A DNA stretch of 44,546 bases from Pseudomonas putida (GTDB lineage: Bacteria; Pseudomonadota; Gammaproteobacteria; Pseudomonadales; Pseudomonadaceae). The translations under genes and the position numbers were made by a program. The stretch's first letter is position 1; every line of letters starts with the position of its first letter. This document shows, piece by piece, positions 1 through 9,307 of this stretch. A model generated the notes under the pieces. That model was not told the DNA's origin. It did no database searches and was given only the letters and a program-made list of their open reading frames with translations. The DNA is taken from contig NZ_SMTE01000023.1 in NCBI RefSeq assembly GCF_004357765.1, positions 1-44,546 of the forward strand, read 5' to 3'.

Positions 1-240
1 TGATGGTTATGTAAGACTTCAGGTGTTGTCACCTATGTGAACGAACTTTTGTGTAACCCATGAGGGTGACCCGTACACGGAAGGGGCCAGTAGCGCCACT
101 ACACACAATGGATCAGCCCACGATCTAGATGCCAAGCCAAGCCAAGCCAAGCCAAGCCAAGCTCCCCGACAATCCGTGAAGAACCGGTTTTGCGGTGCAC
201 GCCTCACCAGGCTGAGCTACTACACCCGCGGTGCCTATCA
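1..240. other. Intergenic left edge; no gene seen
   Basis: This stretch lies downstream of the yej operon and holds no convincing gene. A 62-codon minus-strand frame crosses it, but much of that frame is encoded by a 5-bp tandem repeat, so I do not call it. On the minus strand, just after the yejF stop, bases 178-236 can fold into a short structure with a D-arm-like core (GCCT-GGTG-AGGC). No complete tRNA cloverleaf or T-tracted terminator is visible. Confidence 0.5.
131..160. repeat. Tandem 5-bp repeat, (GCCAA)x6
   Basis: Six perfect head-to-tail copies of GCCAA are read directly from the sequence. The array is intergenic, about 80 bp beyond the end of the yej operon. A perfect short tandem repeat like this is prone to slippage, so copy number may vary between strains. 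Confidence 0.95.
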
Positions 241-1851
241 TCACGAAGCCGCTTCCACCTCCAGAAACGCCGCTTCAAGCAACTGCCGCGTATAGGGATG
301 CTGCGGCGCATGGAAAATCGCCTGCGCATCCCCTTGTTCCACAACGTGTCCATGACGGATGACCATCAACTGATGGCTCAGCGCCTTGACCACCGCCAGG
401 TCATGGCTGATGAACAGGTAGGTCAGGTTGTACTTCTGTTGCAGATTGCGCAGCAGCTCCACCACCTGGCGTTGCACGGTGCGGTCCAGTGCCGAGGTCG
501 GTTCGTCGAGCAGGATCAGGGCAGGTTTGAGCACCAATGCCCGGGCGATGGCGATGCGCTGGCGCTGGCCACCGGAGAACTCATGGGGGTAACGGTGGCG
601 GGTGTGCGGGTCCAGGCCGACTTCCTTCAGCGCGGCGATGATCGCCGCTTCCTGTTCCTCGGCGGTGCCGATGCGGTGGATGCGCAAGCCTTCGCCGACG
701 ATTTCCGCCACCGACATGCGCGGGCTGAGACTGCCAAAGGGGTCCTGGAACACTACCTGCATTTCCCGCCGCAGTGGCCGCACCTGCTTCTGGTTCATGT
801 CTTCCAGGGCCTGGCCGTGGAAGCGGATGCCGCCGCGGCTGGCGATCAGGCGCAGGATCGCCAGGCCCAAGGTCGACTTGCCTGAGCCGCTTTCGCCGAC
901 GATGCCCAAGGTCTGGCCCTGAGGCAGGCTGAAATTGATGCCATCGACCGCCTTCACATGGTCGACCGTCTTGCGCAGCAGGCCCTTCTTGATCGGAAAC
1001 CAGACCTTGAGGTCGTCGACTTCCAGCAGCGGCGCGCCGACCGGGTTGTGCGCGGGCAGGCCGCTGGGTTCTGCGTTGATCAGCATCTGTGTGTAGGGAT
1101 GCTGCGGCGAGCTGAACAGTGTGGCGCAGTCGGCCTGCTCGACGATCTGCCCACGCTGCATCACGCATACCCGATGGGCGATGCGTCGTACCAGATTGAG
1201 GTCGTGACTGATCAGCAGCAGCGCCATGCCCAAACGTGCCTGCAGCGCTTTGAGCAGGTCGAGAATCTTGAGCTGCACGGTGACGTCGAGCGCCGTGGTC
1301 GGTTCGTCGGCAATCAGCAGTTCCGGCTCGTTGGCCAAGGCCATGGCGATCATCACCCGTTGGCGCTGGCCGCCGGAGAGCTCGTGGGGCAAGGCCTTGA
1401 GGCGCTTGCGGGGCTCGGGAATACCGACCATCTCCAGTAACTCGAGGGTGCGCGCGGTGGCTTGCTTGCCGGTCAGCCCCTTGTGCAGCAGAAGGATCTC
1501 GTTAATCTGCTTCTCGATGCTGTGCAGCGGATTCAGCGACGTCATCGGCTCCTGGAAAATCATGGCGATCCGGTCGCCGCGGATGCGCTGCATGGCCTTC
1601 TCGCCCTGCTGTAGCAGGTCCTTGCCCTGGTACTGGATGCTGCCGCTGGGGTGGCGAGCGAGCGGGTAGGGCAGCAGGCGCAGGATCGAATGGGCGGTGA
1701 CCGACTTGCCCGAGCCGCTTTCGCCGACCAGCGCCAGGGTCTCGCCCTTGCGGATATCGAAGCTGATGCCGTCGACCACGCGATTGACGTGTTCGCCGGT
1801 GACGAACTCCACCGCCAGGTCACGCACTTCGATCAGGTTCTGTTCACTCAT
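241..1851 (-). CDS. yejF: Oligopeptide ABC importer, fused ATPase (YejF/NppD type)
   Basis: This 536-residue cytoplasmic ATPase has two nucleotide-binding domains in one chain and powers the YejB/YejE permease. Domain 1 has Walker A GESGSGKS at about 43-50, signature LSGGQRQR at 158-165 and Walker B ending in ADEP near 180. Domain 2 repeats these at 319-326, 425-432 and 445-451. An oligopeptide-transporter C-terminal segment follows each domain (HPYTQ near 251 and HPYTR near the end). I chose the ATG at 1851 over an upstream frame at 1875 because GGAAG lies just before it and it fits the one-base gap to yejE. It is the last gene of a five-gene minus-strand operon. In P. aeruginosa the equivalent nppA1A2BCD operon imports peptidyl-nucleoside antibiotics and peptides; substrate identity here is inferred. 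Confidence 0.95.
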   Translation of the reverse strand: MSEQNLIEVRDLAVEFVTGEHVNRVVDGISFDIRKGETLALVGESGSGKSVTAHSILRLLPYPLARHPSGSIQYQGKDLLQQGEKAMQRIRGDRIAMIFQEPMTSLNPLHSIEKQINEILLLHKGLTGKQATARTLELLEMVGIPEPRKRLKALPHELSGGQRQRVMIAMALANEPELLIADEPTTALDVTVQLKILDLLKALQARLGMALLLISHDLNLVRRIAHRVCVMQRGQIVEQADCATLFSSPQHPYTQMLINAEPSGLPAHNPVGAPLLEVDDLKVWFPIKKGLLRKTVDHVKAVDGINFSLPQGQTLGIVGESGSGKSTLGLAILRLIASRGGIRFHGQALEDMNQKQVRPLRREMQVVFQDPFGSLSPRMSVAEIVGEGLRIHRIGTAEEQEAAIIAALKEVGLDPHTRHRYPHEFSGGQRQRIAIARALVLKPALILLDEPTSALDRTVQRQVVELLRNLQQKYNLTYLFISHDLAVVKALSHQLMVIRHGHVVEQGDAQAIFHAPQHPYTRQLLEAAFLEVEAAS

Positions 1852-1852
1852 G

Positions 1853-2872
1853 TCACTTCCTCGGGTCGAAGGCATCGCGGGCGGATTCGCCGATGAACAC
1901 CAGCAGGCTCAGCATGATCGCCAGCACGGCGAAGGCACTGATACCCAGCCACGGCGCTTGCAGGTTGGACTTGCCCTGGGCCACCAGTTCACCCAGCGAG
2001 GGGGCCCCCGGTGGCAGGCCGAAGCCAAGGAAGTCCAGGGCGGTGAGGGTGCCGATGGCGCCGGTGAGGATGAACGGCATGAAGGTCATGGTCGAGATCA
2101 TCGCGTTGGGCAGGATGTGCCGGTACATGATCGCGCCATTGCGCATGCCCAAGGCGCGGGCGGCACGCACGTATTCGAGGTTGCGCCCGCGCAGGAATTC
2201 GGCCCGCACCACGTCCACCAGGCTCATCCACGAGAACAGCAGCATGATCCCTAGTAACCACCAGAAATTGGGTTGCACGAAGCTGGCCAGGATGATCAGC
2301 AGGTACAGCACCGGCAGGCCAGACCAGATCTCCAGGAAACGTTGTCCGGCAAGGTCGACCCAGCCGCCGTAGAAGCCCTGCAAGGCGCCTGCGATCACGC
2401 CGATGATCGAGCTCAGCACGGTCAGCGTCAGGGCGAACAGCACCGACACGCGGAAACCATAGATCACCCGAGCCAGCACGTCGCGGCCTTGGTCGTCGGT
2501 GCCCAGCCAGTTGTCCGCCGAGGGCGGGGCCGGGGCAGGCACCTGCAGGTCATAGTTGATGCTCTGGTAACTGAAGGGGATGGGCGCCCACAGGATGAAA
2601 CTGTCTTTCTTGGCCAGCAGTTCGCGGATGTACGGGCTCTTGTAGTTGGCCTCCAGCGGGAATTCGCCGCCGAAGGTGGTTTCCGGGTAGCGCTTGAATG
2701 CCGGGAAGTACCACTGGCCGTCGTAGCGCACTGCGATCGGCTTGTCGTTGGCGATCAGTTCGGCACCCAGGCTCAGGCCGAACAGGATGAGGAACAACCA
2801 CAGCGACCACCAGCCGCGACGGTTGGCCTTGAAGCGCTCGAAGCGCCGGCGATTGAGAGGGGACAAGGCCAT
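1853..2872 (-). CDS. yejE: Oligopeptide ABC importer permease (YejE/NppC type)
   Basis: This inner-membrane permease of 339 residues has an N-terminal membrane anchor (about 20-40), then a periplasmic insert (about 45-120), then the BPD_transp_1 core. The coupling motif that docks on the ATPase (EYVRAARALGM...HILPNA) lies near residues 230-255. The ending ESARDAFDPRK is typical of the DppC/YejE group. Only single-base gaps separate its start from the yejB stop and its stop from the yejF start, so the genes are almost certainly co-transcribed and translationally coupled. It should pair with YejB as a heterodimeric channel. Confidence 0.94.
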   Translation of the reverse strand: MALSPLNRRRFERFKANRRGWWSLWLFLILFGLSLGAELIANDKPIAVRYDGQWYFPAFKRYPETTFGGEFPLEANYKSPYIRELLAKKDSFILWAPIPFSYQSINYDLQVPAPAPPSADNWLGTDDQGRDVLARVIYGFRVSVLFALTLTVLSSIIGVIAGALQGFYGGWVDLAGQRFLEIWSGLPVLYLLIILASFVQPNFWWLLGIMLLFSWMSLVDVVRAEFLRGRNLEYVRAARALGMRNGAIMYRHILPNAMISTMTFMPFILTGAIGTLTALDFLGFGLPPGAPSLGELVAQGKSNLQAPWLGISAFAVLAIMLSLLVFIGESARDAFDPRK

Positions 2873-2873
2873 G

Positions 2874-3947
2874 TCAGTGCTCCCGGCTGGCGAAGTCGAT
2901 GCGCGGATCGACCAGGGTGTAAGTGAGGTCGCCGATCAGCTTCACCACCAGCCCCAGCAGGGTGAAGATGAACAAGGTGCCGAACACCACCGGATAGTCG
3001 CGGTTGATCGCTGCCTCGAAGCTCATCAGTCCCAGGCCGTCGAGGGAGAAGATCACCTCGATGAGCAGGGAACCGGTGAAGAAGATGCCGATGAACGCCG
3101 AGGGGAATCCGGCGATGACCAGCAGCATGGCGTTGCGGAACACGTGCCCGTAGAGCACCCGCGACCGACTCAGGCCTTTGGCCTTGGCGGTGATCACGTA
3201 CTGCTTGTTGATCTCGTCGAGGAAGCTGTTCTTGGTCAGCAGGGTCATGGTGGCGAAGTTGCCGATGACCAGTGCGGTGATCGGCAGCACCAGGTGCCAG
3301 AAGTAGTCGAGGATCTTGCCGGTGGTGCTCAGTTCGTCGAAGTTGTTCGAGGTCAGTCCGCGCAGCGGGAACCAGTCGAAGTAGCTGCCGCCGGCGAACA
3401 GCACGATCAGCAGGATGGCGAACAGGAATGCCGGGATGGCATAGCCGACGATGATCGCCGAACTGGTCCAGACGTCGAAGTGGCTACCGTGGCGCACCGC
3501 TTTGGCGATGCCCAGCGGGATCGACACCAGGTACATGATCAAGGTGCTCCACAGCCCCAGCGAGATCGATACCGGCATCTTCTCGGCGATCAGGTCGATG
3601 ACCTTGGCGTCGCGGAAGAAGCTGTCGCCAAAGTCGAGTCGGGCGTAGTTCTTGATCATGATCCACAGGCGTTCCGGCGCCGACTTGTCGAAGCCATACA
3701 TCTTCTCGATCTCGGCCACCAGCGCCGGGTCCAGGCCCTGGGCACCGCGGTAGTTGGAGCCGGCCACCGAGACTTCGGCACCGCCGCCGGCGATGCGGCT
3801 GGTGGCGCCCTCGAAGCCTTCGAGCTTGGCGATCATCTGTTCGACCGGGCCGCCGGGGGCGGCCTGGACGATGACGAAGTTGATGATCAGGATGCCGAAC
3901 AGGGTCGGGATGATCAGCAGCAGGCGCCGCAGGATGTAGGCCAGCAT
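2874..3947 (-). CDS. yejB: Oligopeptide ABC importer permease (YejB/NppB type)
   Basis: This 357-residue inner-membrane permease starts with the classic DppB/YejB signature [20 protein letters not shown] periplasmic loop follows (about 35-120), including [14 protein letters not shown]. The remaining core holds five to six membrane segments and the ATPase-coupling loop ([25 protein letters not shown], shown here only by its key features: YV, AKGL and HVFRNA near 225-245). It ends [12 protein letters not shown], the usual family ending. The ATG at 3947 lies one base past the stop of the preceding binding-protein gene. It acts with YejE and YejF. Confidence 0.94.
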   Translation of the reverse strand: MLAYILRRLLLIIPTLFGILIINFVIVQAAPGGPVEQMIAKLEGFEGATSRIAGGGAEVSVAGSNYRGAQGLDPALVAEIEKMYGFDKSAPERLWIMIKNYARLDFGDSFFRDAKVIDLIAEKMPVSISLGLWSTLIMYLVSIPLGIAKAVRHGSHFDVWTSSAIIVGYAIPAFLFAILLIVLFAGGSYFDWFPLRGLTSNNFDELSTTGKILDYFWHLVLPITALVIGNFATMTLLTKNSFLDEINKQYVITAKAKGLSRSRVLYGHVFRNAMLLVIAGFPSAFIGIFFTGSLLIEVIFSLDGLGLMSFEAAINRDYPVVFGTLFIFTLLGLVVKLIGDLTYTLVDPRIDFASREH

Positions 3948-3948
3948 G

Positions 3949-5784
3949 TCAGTTCGCCTCGTCTGCGGGCGCCTCGGTGACCGTTGGGGTCACCTCGGGT
4001 TTGATCCACCAGGTGTCGATTCCCACGTCGTACCGGGGCGATACCTTGGGATGGCCGATGTGGTTCCAGTAGGCCACGCGCCAGGTCTTGATGTGCCAGT
4101 TGGGGATCACGTAGTAGCCCCACAGCAGCACGCGGTCCAGGGCCCGGGTGTGGTTGATCAGGCTCTGGCGCGAGTCGGCGTTGATCAGTTGCTCCACCAA
4201 CTGATCGATAGCCGGGTCGCGCAGGCCGATGAAGTTGCGGCTGCCTGGATTGTCGGCGGCGGCGCTGGTCCAGTACTCGCGCTGTTCGTTGCCCGGCGAA
4301 CTGGATTGCGGGAAGCCGCCGACGATCATGTCGAAGTCGCGCGAGCGCAGGCGGTTGATGTACTGGGATACGTCGACACGGCGGATATTGAGCTCGATGC
4401 CAAGATCGGCGAGGTTGCGCTTGAAGGGCAGCAGCACGCGTTCGAACTCGGTCTGCGCGAGAAGAAACTCGATGCTCACCGGTTTACCCTGGGCATCGAC
4501 CATCTTGTCGTCGACGATCTTCCAGCCGGCTGCCTGCAACAGATGGTAGGCCTTGCGCTGCTGGTCGCGGATCATTCCGCTGCCATCGCTCACCGGGTTG
4601 TGGAAGGCTTCGCTGAAGACCCGTTCGGGGACCTTGCCACGCAGCGGTTCGAGAATGCGCAGCTCGTCGTCGCTGGGCAGGCCGCGGGCGGCCATCTCGG
4701 AGTTTTCGAAGTAGCTACCGGTGCGGGTGTAGGCGCCGTTGAACAGCTGCTTGTTGGTCCACTCGTAGTCCAGCAACTGGCTCAGCGCTTCGCGTACACG
4801 GATATCCTGGAACACCGGGCGGCGCAGGTTGAAGATGAAGCCTTGCATACCCGTGGGGTTGCCGTTGGGCAGTTCTTCCTTGATCAGGCGGCCCTCGCGC
4901 ACCGGTGGGACGTTGTAGGCGGTGGCCCAGTTCTTCGCGCTCATCTCCAGCCAGTAGTCGAACGCGCCGGCCTTCAGTGCCTCCAGGGCCACGGTGTTGT
5001 CGCGGTAGGCGTCGAAGGTCATGACATCGAAGTTGTACTGGCCGCGGTTGATCGGCAGGTCCTTGGCCCAGTAGTCCTTGAACCGCTCATAGCGGATCGA
5101 GCGCCCGGCCTTGACCTTGGCGATCTGGTACGGGCCACTGCCCAGCGGAATCTCCAGATTGCCGCGGGCGAAGTCGCGGTCCTGGTACCAATGCTTGGGC
5201 AGTACCGGCAGCTGCCCGAGGATCAGCGGCAGCTCACGGTTGTTCTTGTGCTTGAAGGTGAACCGCACGCGCAACGGGTCTTCAGCGACCACCTCGGCGA
5301 CATCGGCGTAGTACTGCCGGTACAGCGGCGCGCCCTGGGTGGTCAGGGCATTGAAGGTGAACACCACGTCCTCGGCGCGGATCGGATGACCATCATGGAA
5401 GCGCGCCTCGGGACGCAGGTAGAAGCGTACCCAGCTGTTGTCCGGCGCTTTCTCGATCTTGCCGGCGACCAGGCCGTACTCGGTGAACGGCTCGTCCAGG
5501 CTCTGGCGCATCAAGGTGTCGTAGATCAGGCCCAAACCGTCGGCAGGCACGCCTTTGTTGATGTACGGATTGAGGCTGTCGAAACCACCGAAGCTGGACT
5601 GGCGGAATGTACCACCCTTGGGGGCGTCGGGATTGACGTAGTCGAAGTGCTTGAAGTCGGCCGGGTATTTCGGCGCCTCGTCGTAGAGGGTGAGCGCATG
5701 TTGCGGTGCGGCCAGGGCCGGAAGGCTCAGGCAGGCGAGCAGCAGGCTGCCTGCCAACCGGCGCAGGCGGGGCAATGGCGTCAT
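3949..5784 (-). CDS. Periplasmic oligopeptide-binding protein, second tandem copy (YejA/NppA2 type)
   Basis: This 611-residue extracellular solute-binding protein of family 5 has an N-terminal Sec signal peptide ending around [10 protein letters not shown] (about 20-27). The mature N-terminus carries the YejA-type pattern [26 protein letters not shown], described here by its key residues FDYVNP and APKGG. The family-wide segments [19 protein letters not shown] and the C-terminal WWIKP are also present. I place the start at 5784 because the ATG overlaps the upstream gene stop as ATGA and is followed at once by the signal peptide; the longer frame to 5922 lies inside the upstream gene. It is a paralogue of the adjacent upstream binding protein. 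Two binding proteins sharing one permease suggests a broadened substrate range (inference). Confidence 0.93.
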   Translation of the reverse strand: MTPLPRLRRLAGSLLLACLSLPALAAPQHALTLYDEAPKYPADFKHFDYVNPDAPKGGTFRQSSFGGFDSLNPYINKGVPADGLGLIYDTLMRQSLDEPFTEYGLVAGKIEKAPDNSWVRFYLRPEARFHDGHPIRAEDVVFTFNALTTQGAPLYRQYYADVAEVVAEDPLRVRFTFKHKNNRELPLILGQLPVLPKHWYQDRDFARGNLEIPLGSGPYQIAKVKAGRSIRYERFKDYWAKDLPINRGQYNFDVMTFDAYRDNTVALEALKAGAFDYWLEMSAKNWATAYNVPPVREGRLIKEELPNGNPTGMQGFIFNLRRPVFQDIRVREALSQLLDYEWTNKQLFNGAYTRTGSYFENSEMAARGLPSDDELRILEPLRGKVPERVFSEAFHNPVSDGSGMIRDQQRKAYHLLQAAGWKIVDDKMVDAQGKPVSIEFLLAQTEFERVLLPFKRNLADLGIELNIRRVDVSQYINRLRSRDFDMIVGGFPQSSSPGNEQREYWTSAAADNPGSRNFIGLRDPAIDQLVEQLINADSRQSLINHTRALDRVLLWGYYVIPNWHIKTWRVAYWNHIGHPKVSPRYDVGIDTWWIKPEVTPTVTEAPADEAN

Positions 5785-7610
5785 TGGGCTTTCTCCGAAG
5801 TCTTGATCCACCAACTGTTCAACCCGAGTGTATAGGGCGGCGTGGTGACGAAGGCGAACCGGTTGCGGTAGGCCAGGCGATGGTTGTCCAGGTGCCAGTT
5901 GGGGATCATGTAGTACTGCCATGAGAGCACGCGGTCCAGAGCGCGGGCGGCGGCCACCTGATCATCGCGGGTGCGGGCGGCGAGAAGGGTGTCGAGCAAG
6001 TGGTCGACCACCGGGTCCTTGACCCCCGCGTAGTTCTTGCTGCCTTTGGTCGAGGCTTGGCTGGAGTGGAAATACAGCCATTGCTCCAGGCCCGGGCTCA
6101 AGGTCTGACTGAGTGTCATCAGGATCATGTCGAAGTCGAACTGGTCCAGGCGTTGTTTGTACTGGGCGCGGTCCACGGTACGCAAGTGGGCATCGATGCC
6201 GATACTTGCAAGGTTTTCGACATAGGGCTGCAGAATGCGTTCGAGATTCGGGTTGACCAGCAGAATCTCCATGCGCAGTTGCCGGCCCTTGGCGTTGACC
6301 AGGCGTTGGCCATCGAGCTTCCAGCCGGCCTGGCCGAGCAGGGCCAGCGCCTGGCGCAGGGTCTGGCGGTTGATGCCGCGGCCATCGGTATGGCTGACCT
6401 GGAAAGGCTGGGTGAACAGCGCGTCGGGCAGTTGCTCACGCCAGGGGGCCAGCAGCAGCCACTCCTTGCCGGTGGGCAGCCCGGTGGCCGCGAATTCGCT
6501 GTTTGGGTAGTAGCTGGTCGAGCGTCGGTAGGCACCGCTGAACAGGGCGCGGTTGGTCCACTCGAAGTCGAGCATCAGGCCCAGCGCCTGGCGTACGCGG
6601 GCGTCGCTGAACGTGGCGCGGCGGCTGTTCATGAACAGGCCTTGGGTCTGGGTCGGGATGCGGTGGGGAATCTGCGCCTTGATCACCTCGCCGCGGCGCA
6701 CGGCCGGGAAGGTGTAGCCGTTGGCCCAATTCTTGGCCTGGTGTTCGATATAGATGTCGAATTCGCCGGCCTTGAATGCCTCGAACGCCACCGTGGCGTC
6801 GCGGTAGAACTCGTATTCGACACGGTTGAAATTGTATTTTCCGCGATTGACGGCAAGGTCCTTGCCCCAGTAGTTCTTGACCCGCGTGAACACCAGGCGG
6901 CGTCCGGGTTGCACCTCGGTAATGCGATACGGGCCGCTGCTCAGGGGCGGAGTGAAGGTGGTGGCCTTGAAGTCGCGGCCTTGCCAGTAGTGCTTGGGCA
7001 GCACAGGCATCTCGCCCAGGCGCAGGATCAGCAGCGGGTTGCCTGCGCGCTTGAACACGAAGCGGATGCGCAGCGGGCCGAGGATGTCGACGCGAGCGAC
7101 TTCCTGCAAGTTGGTGCGGTAGATCGGATGGCCGTCCTTGAGCAAGGTGCGGTAGGAAAAGGCCACGTCCGCCGAGGTAATTGGCGTGCCGTCATGCCAG
7201 CGCGCTTCCGGGCGCAAGTTGAACACCACCCAGCTGCGATCCTCGCTGTACTCCACTGTGCGGGCGATCAGGCCATAACTGGAGGTGGCCTCGTCGCCGG
7301 AAGGGTCGTACTGGCCGGTGCCCACCATCAGCGTCTCGTTCAGTTCGCTGACGCCGTACTGCAGGAAGTTGGGCGTGGTGACTGGGCTGGTGCCCTTGAA
7401 GGTATAAGGGTTGAGCGTGTCGAAGGTGCCAAATGCCATGGCGCGCAAGGTGCCGCCCTTGGGCGCTTGCGGATTGACCCAGTCGAAATGAGTGAATGTG
7501 GCTGGGTACTTGAGCGTGCCGAACTGCGCGTATCCGTGGCTTTCGCTCACCATCGCGACTGCGGGAAAGCTCAAGGCCAGGCTGAGGAGCAGCAGGAGGG
7601 GACGTATCAA
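5781..7610 (-). CDS. Periplasmic oligopeptide-binding protein, first tandem copy (NppA1 type)
   Basis: This 609-residue solute-binding protein (family 5) is the first gene of the operon. The signal peptide is MIRPLLLLLSLALSFPAVA, followed by a mature N-terminus with FDWVNP and APKGGTLRA like the next gene. The C-terminus ends [13 protein letters not shown]. The start codon appears to be TTG at 7610, preceded by GGATG; no in-frame ATG precedes the signal peptide. It shares layout and motifs with the downstream paralogue but the sequences have diverged well, so the duplication is old. No promoter was identified with confidence in the 178 bp between it and mltD. Confidence 0.92.
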   Translation of the reverse strand: MIRPLLLLLSLALSFPAVAMVSESHGYAQFGTLKYPATFTHFDWVNPQAPKGGTLRAMAFGTFDTLNPYTFKGTSPVTTPNFLQYGVSELNETLMVGTGQYDPSGDEATSSYGLIARTVEYSEDRSWVVFNLRPEARWHDGTPITSADVAFSYRTLLKDGHPIYRTNLQEVARVDILGPLRIRFVFKRAGNPLLILRLGEMPVLPKHYWQGRDFKATTFTPPLSSGPYRITEVQPGRRLVFTRVKNYWGKDLAVNRGKYNFNRVEYEFYRDATVAFEAFKAGEFDIYIEHQAKNWANGYTFPAVRRGEVIKAQIPHRIPTQTQGLFMNSRRATFSDARVRQALGLMLDFEWTNRALFSGAYRRSTSYYPNSEFAATGLPTGKEWLLLAPWREQLPDALFTQPFQVSHTDGRGINRQTLRQALALLGQAGWKLDGQRLVNAKGRQLRMEILLVNPNLERILQPYVENLASIGIDAHLRTVDRAQYKQRLDQFDFDMILMTLSQTLSPGLEQWLYFHSSQASTKGSKNYAGVKDPVVDHLLDTLLAARTRDDQVAAARALDRVLSWQYYMIPNWHLDNHRLAYRNRFAFVTTPPYTLGLNSWWIKTSEKAQ

Positions 7611-7699
7611 GGCGGCATCCGATCCAGAGGCGTTGGGCTTTGGTCGGAGTACAGTAACAGCTTGGCGGGATTGGAAAAAGAGGATGTCGGACGTGATTT

Positions 7700-7782
7700 C
7701 GGGATGCCCACGGCGCCTTGGACGGCGGCCTTGAGGGCCGCAGCGCGACCCCTGACATCAATGCAGCATCAAGGACATCCCG
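7700..7782. other. Inverted-repeat hairpin region between mltD and the peptide-importer operon
   Basis: A perfect 6-bp stem with a 5-nt loop (GCGGCC-TTGAG-GGCCGC, 7725-7741) is nested between the complementary heptamers CGGGATG (7700-7706) and CATCCCG (7776-7782). It lies just after the mltD stop and upstream of the importer operon. There is no T-tract, so an intrinsic terminator is not shown. It may be transcript-end structure or a REP-like relic. Confidence 0.35.
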
Positions 7783-7788
7783 ATTACA

Positions 7789-9207
7789 TCAGTGCGGCAG
7801 GTAGACGGTCAGCGTCTGGCCGGGCTTGAGCGCGTGGCCGCTGCGCGGGTTCCAGCGCTTGAGGTGCTTCATCTCGACATTGAAACGTTTGGCAACCAAA
7901 TACAGCGAGTCACCTTTGCGGACTTTGTACTGGGTGGAGCGCTTCCCGGAGGCGGCGACCCGGTTGCCCGCGCTGCTGCCACCACGTAGCGCCAGTACTT
8001 GGCCGGCCTTCAGGCGACTGCCCGACAGCTTGTTCCAACGCTGGATGTCCTTTACCGAAACCCGGTTGGCCCGAGCGATGGTGCTCAGGTTGTCGCCACG
8101 TTTGACCCGGTAGCTACGGGCTGCAGGCGCCTTGGCCTCGGCCATGGCCCGGGCGAACACGGCCTTGTTCGGTTGCAGGCTCAGCAACTGCTCGGGCTTG
8201 AGGTTGGACAGGCTGTCGCTCAGCAGCTGCGCTTTGGCGGTCGGCACCAACAGCTGCTTGGGGCCATCCACGGTCATGCGCTTCTTGAATGCGGGGTTGA
8301 GCTGGATCAGCTCGTCTTCGTCGATATTGGCGAAGGCGGCGACTCGCGACAGGTCGAGTCGTTCGTTGATGGCGATGGCCTCGAAGTAGGGTTCGTTGGC
8401 AATCGGGCTGAGGTTCACGCCATAGGCCTCCGGGGTGGAGACCACTTGTGACAGGGCCAGCAGCTTGGGTACGTAGTCGCGGGTTTCCTGCGGCAGTGGC
8501 AGGTTCCAGTAGTCGGTGGGCAGACCGAGGCGCTCGTTGCGTTCGATGGCGCGGCTGACGGTGCCTTCGCCGGCATTGTAGGCGGCCAGGGCGAGCAGCC
8601 AGTCGCCGTTGAACATATCGTGCAGGCGGCTCAGGTAGTCGAGGGCCGCGTTGGTCGAGGCGGTGATGTCGCGGCGCCCATCGTAGAAGCTGGTCTGGCG
8701 CAGGTTGAAGTGGCGACCGGTGGATGGGATGAACTGCCACATGCCGGCGGCATGGGCCCGGGAGTACGCCATCGGGTTGTACGCGCTCTCGATGGCCGGC
8801 AGCAGGGCCAGTTCCAGCGGCATGTTGCGCTCTTCGAGACGCTCGACGATGTAGTGCAGATACAGGCTGCCGCGCTCGCTGGCGTTCTCGAGGAACGATG
8901 GATTGCTGGCGAACCACAGGCGCTGTTGCTCGATGCGCGGATTGACGTCGATATCGTCCTGCAGGGCGAAGCCTTGACGCATCCGCTCCCACACGTCCTG
9001 CGGGGCCTGCTCGGCGGGTTTGACCGCCAGCGTCTGGGGCTTGTGCTTGATCCGCGCCTGGTAGCTGTGTGCGCGAACGCTGTCGGCTTCGTCGAGCTGA
9101 CGGGTGCTCTGGCAGCCCACGAGCGTGGCGGCCAGGGCCAGCGCACTGATCTGGGCCAGGCGCGTCAGGGCAACGGAATGAGAGGTTCTGCGGCTACGAG
9201 AAGACAT
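7789..9207 (-). CDS. mltD: Membrane-bound lytic murein transglycosylase D with two LysM repeats
   Basis: This 472-residue lipoprotein cleaves peptidoglycan glycan strands with formation of 1,6-anhydromuramyl ends. The signal peptide ends in lipobox LVGC with the lipidated Cys32. The SLT domain spans about 110-250, with the catalytic glutamate Glu140 in IESAYNP, followed by AAGMWQFIPSTGR and AYNAGEG. Two LysM peptidoglycan-binding repeats occupy roughly 362-408 and 424-471. The residue after Cys32 is Gln, not Asp, so outer-membrane sorting is expected. It is transcribed in the same direction as the peptide importer, but a 178-bp gap with inverted repeats separates them. The ATG at 9207 lacks a strong Shine-Dalgarno sequence. 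Confidence 0.96.
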   Translation of the reverse strand: MSSRSRRTSHSVALTRLAQISALALAATLVGCQSTRQLDEADSVRAHSYQARIKHKPQTLAVKPAEQAPQDVWERMRQGFALQDDIDVNPRIEQQRLWFASNPSFLENASERGSLYLHYIVERLEERNMPLELALLPAIESAYNPMAYSRAHAAGMWQFIPSTGRHFNLRQTSFYDGRRDITASTNAALDYLSRLHDMFNGDWLLALAAYNAGEGTVSRAIERNERLGLPTDYWNLPLPQETRDYVPKLLALSQVVSTPEAYGVNLSPIANEPYFEAIAINERLDLSRVAAFANIDEDELIQLNPAFKKRMTVDGPKQLLVPTAKAQLLSDSLSNLKPEQLLSLQPNKAVFARAMAEAKAPAARSYRVKRGDNLSTIARANRVSVKDIQRWNKLSGSRLKAGQVLALRGGSSAGNRVAASGKRSTQYKVRKGDSLYLVAKRFNVEMKHLKRWNPRSGHALKPGQTLTVYLPH

Positions 9208-9307
9208 CGGCGGGGACAGTTATCCGGGCAAAAAATTTCGGCGATTCTAGAAACCGCTCCCAGCCGGGTCAACCTTTGAGCGCACTATGCGATATATCTT
9301 GGGGTTA

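Noticed and set aside
178-236. tRNA gene on the minus strand
   Set aside because: Only a D-arm-like piece is visible. No proper anticodon arm, T-arm and acceptor could be fitted together.
9208-9307. Terminator or promoter pair between mltD and gloB
   Set aside because: I could not find a convincing stem with a T-run or a clear -35/-10 pair in this 100-bp gap.
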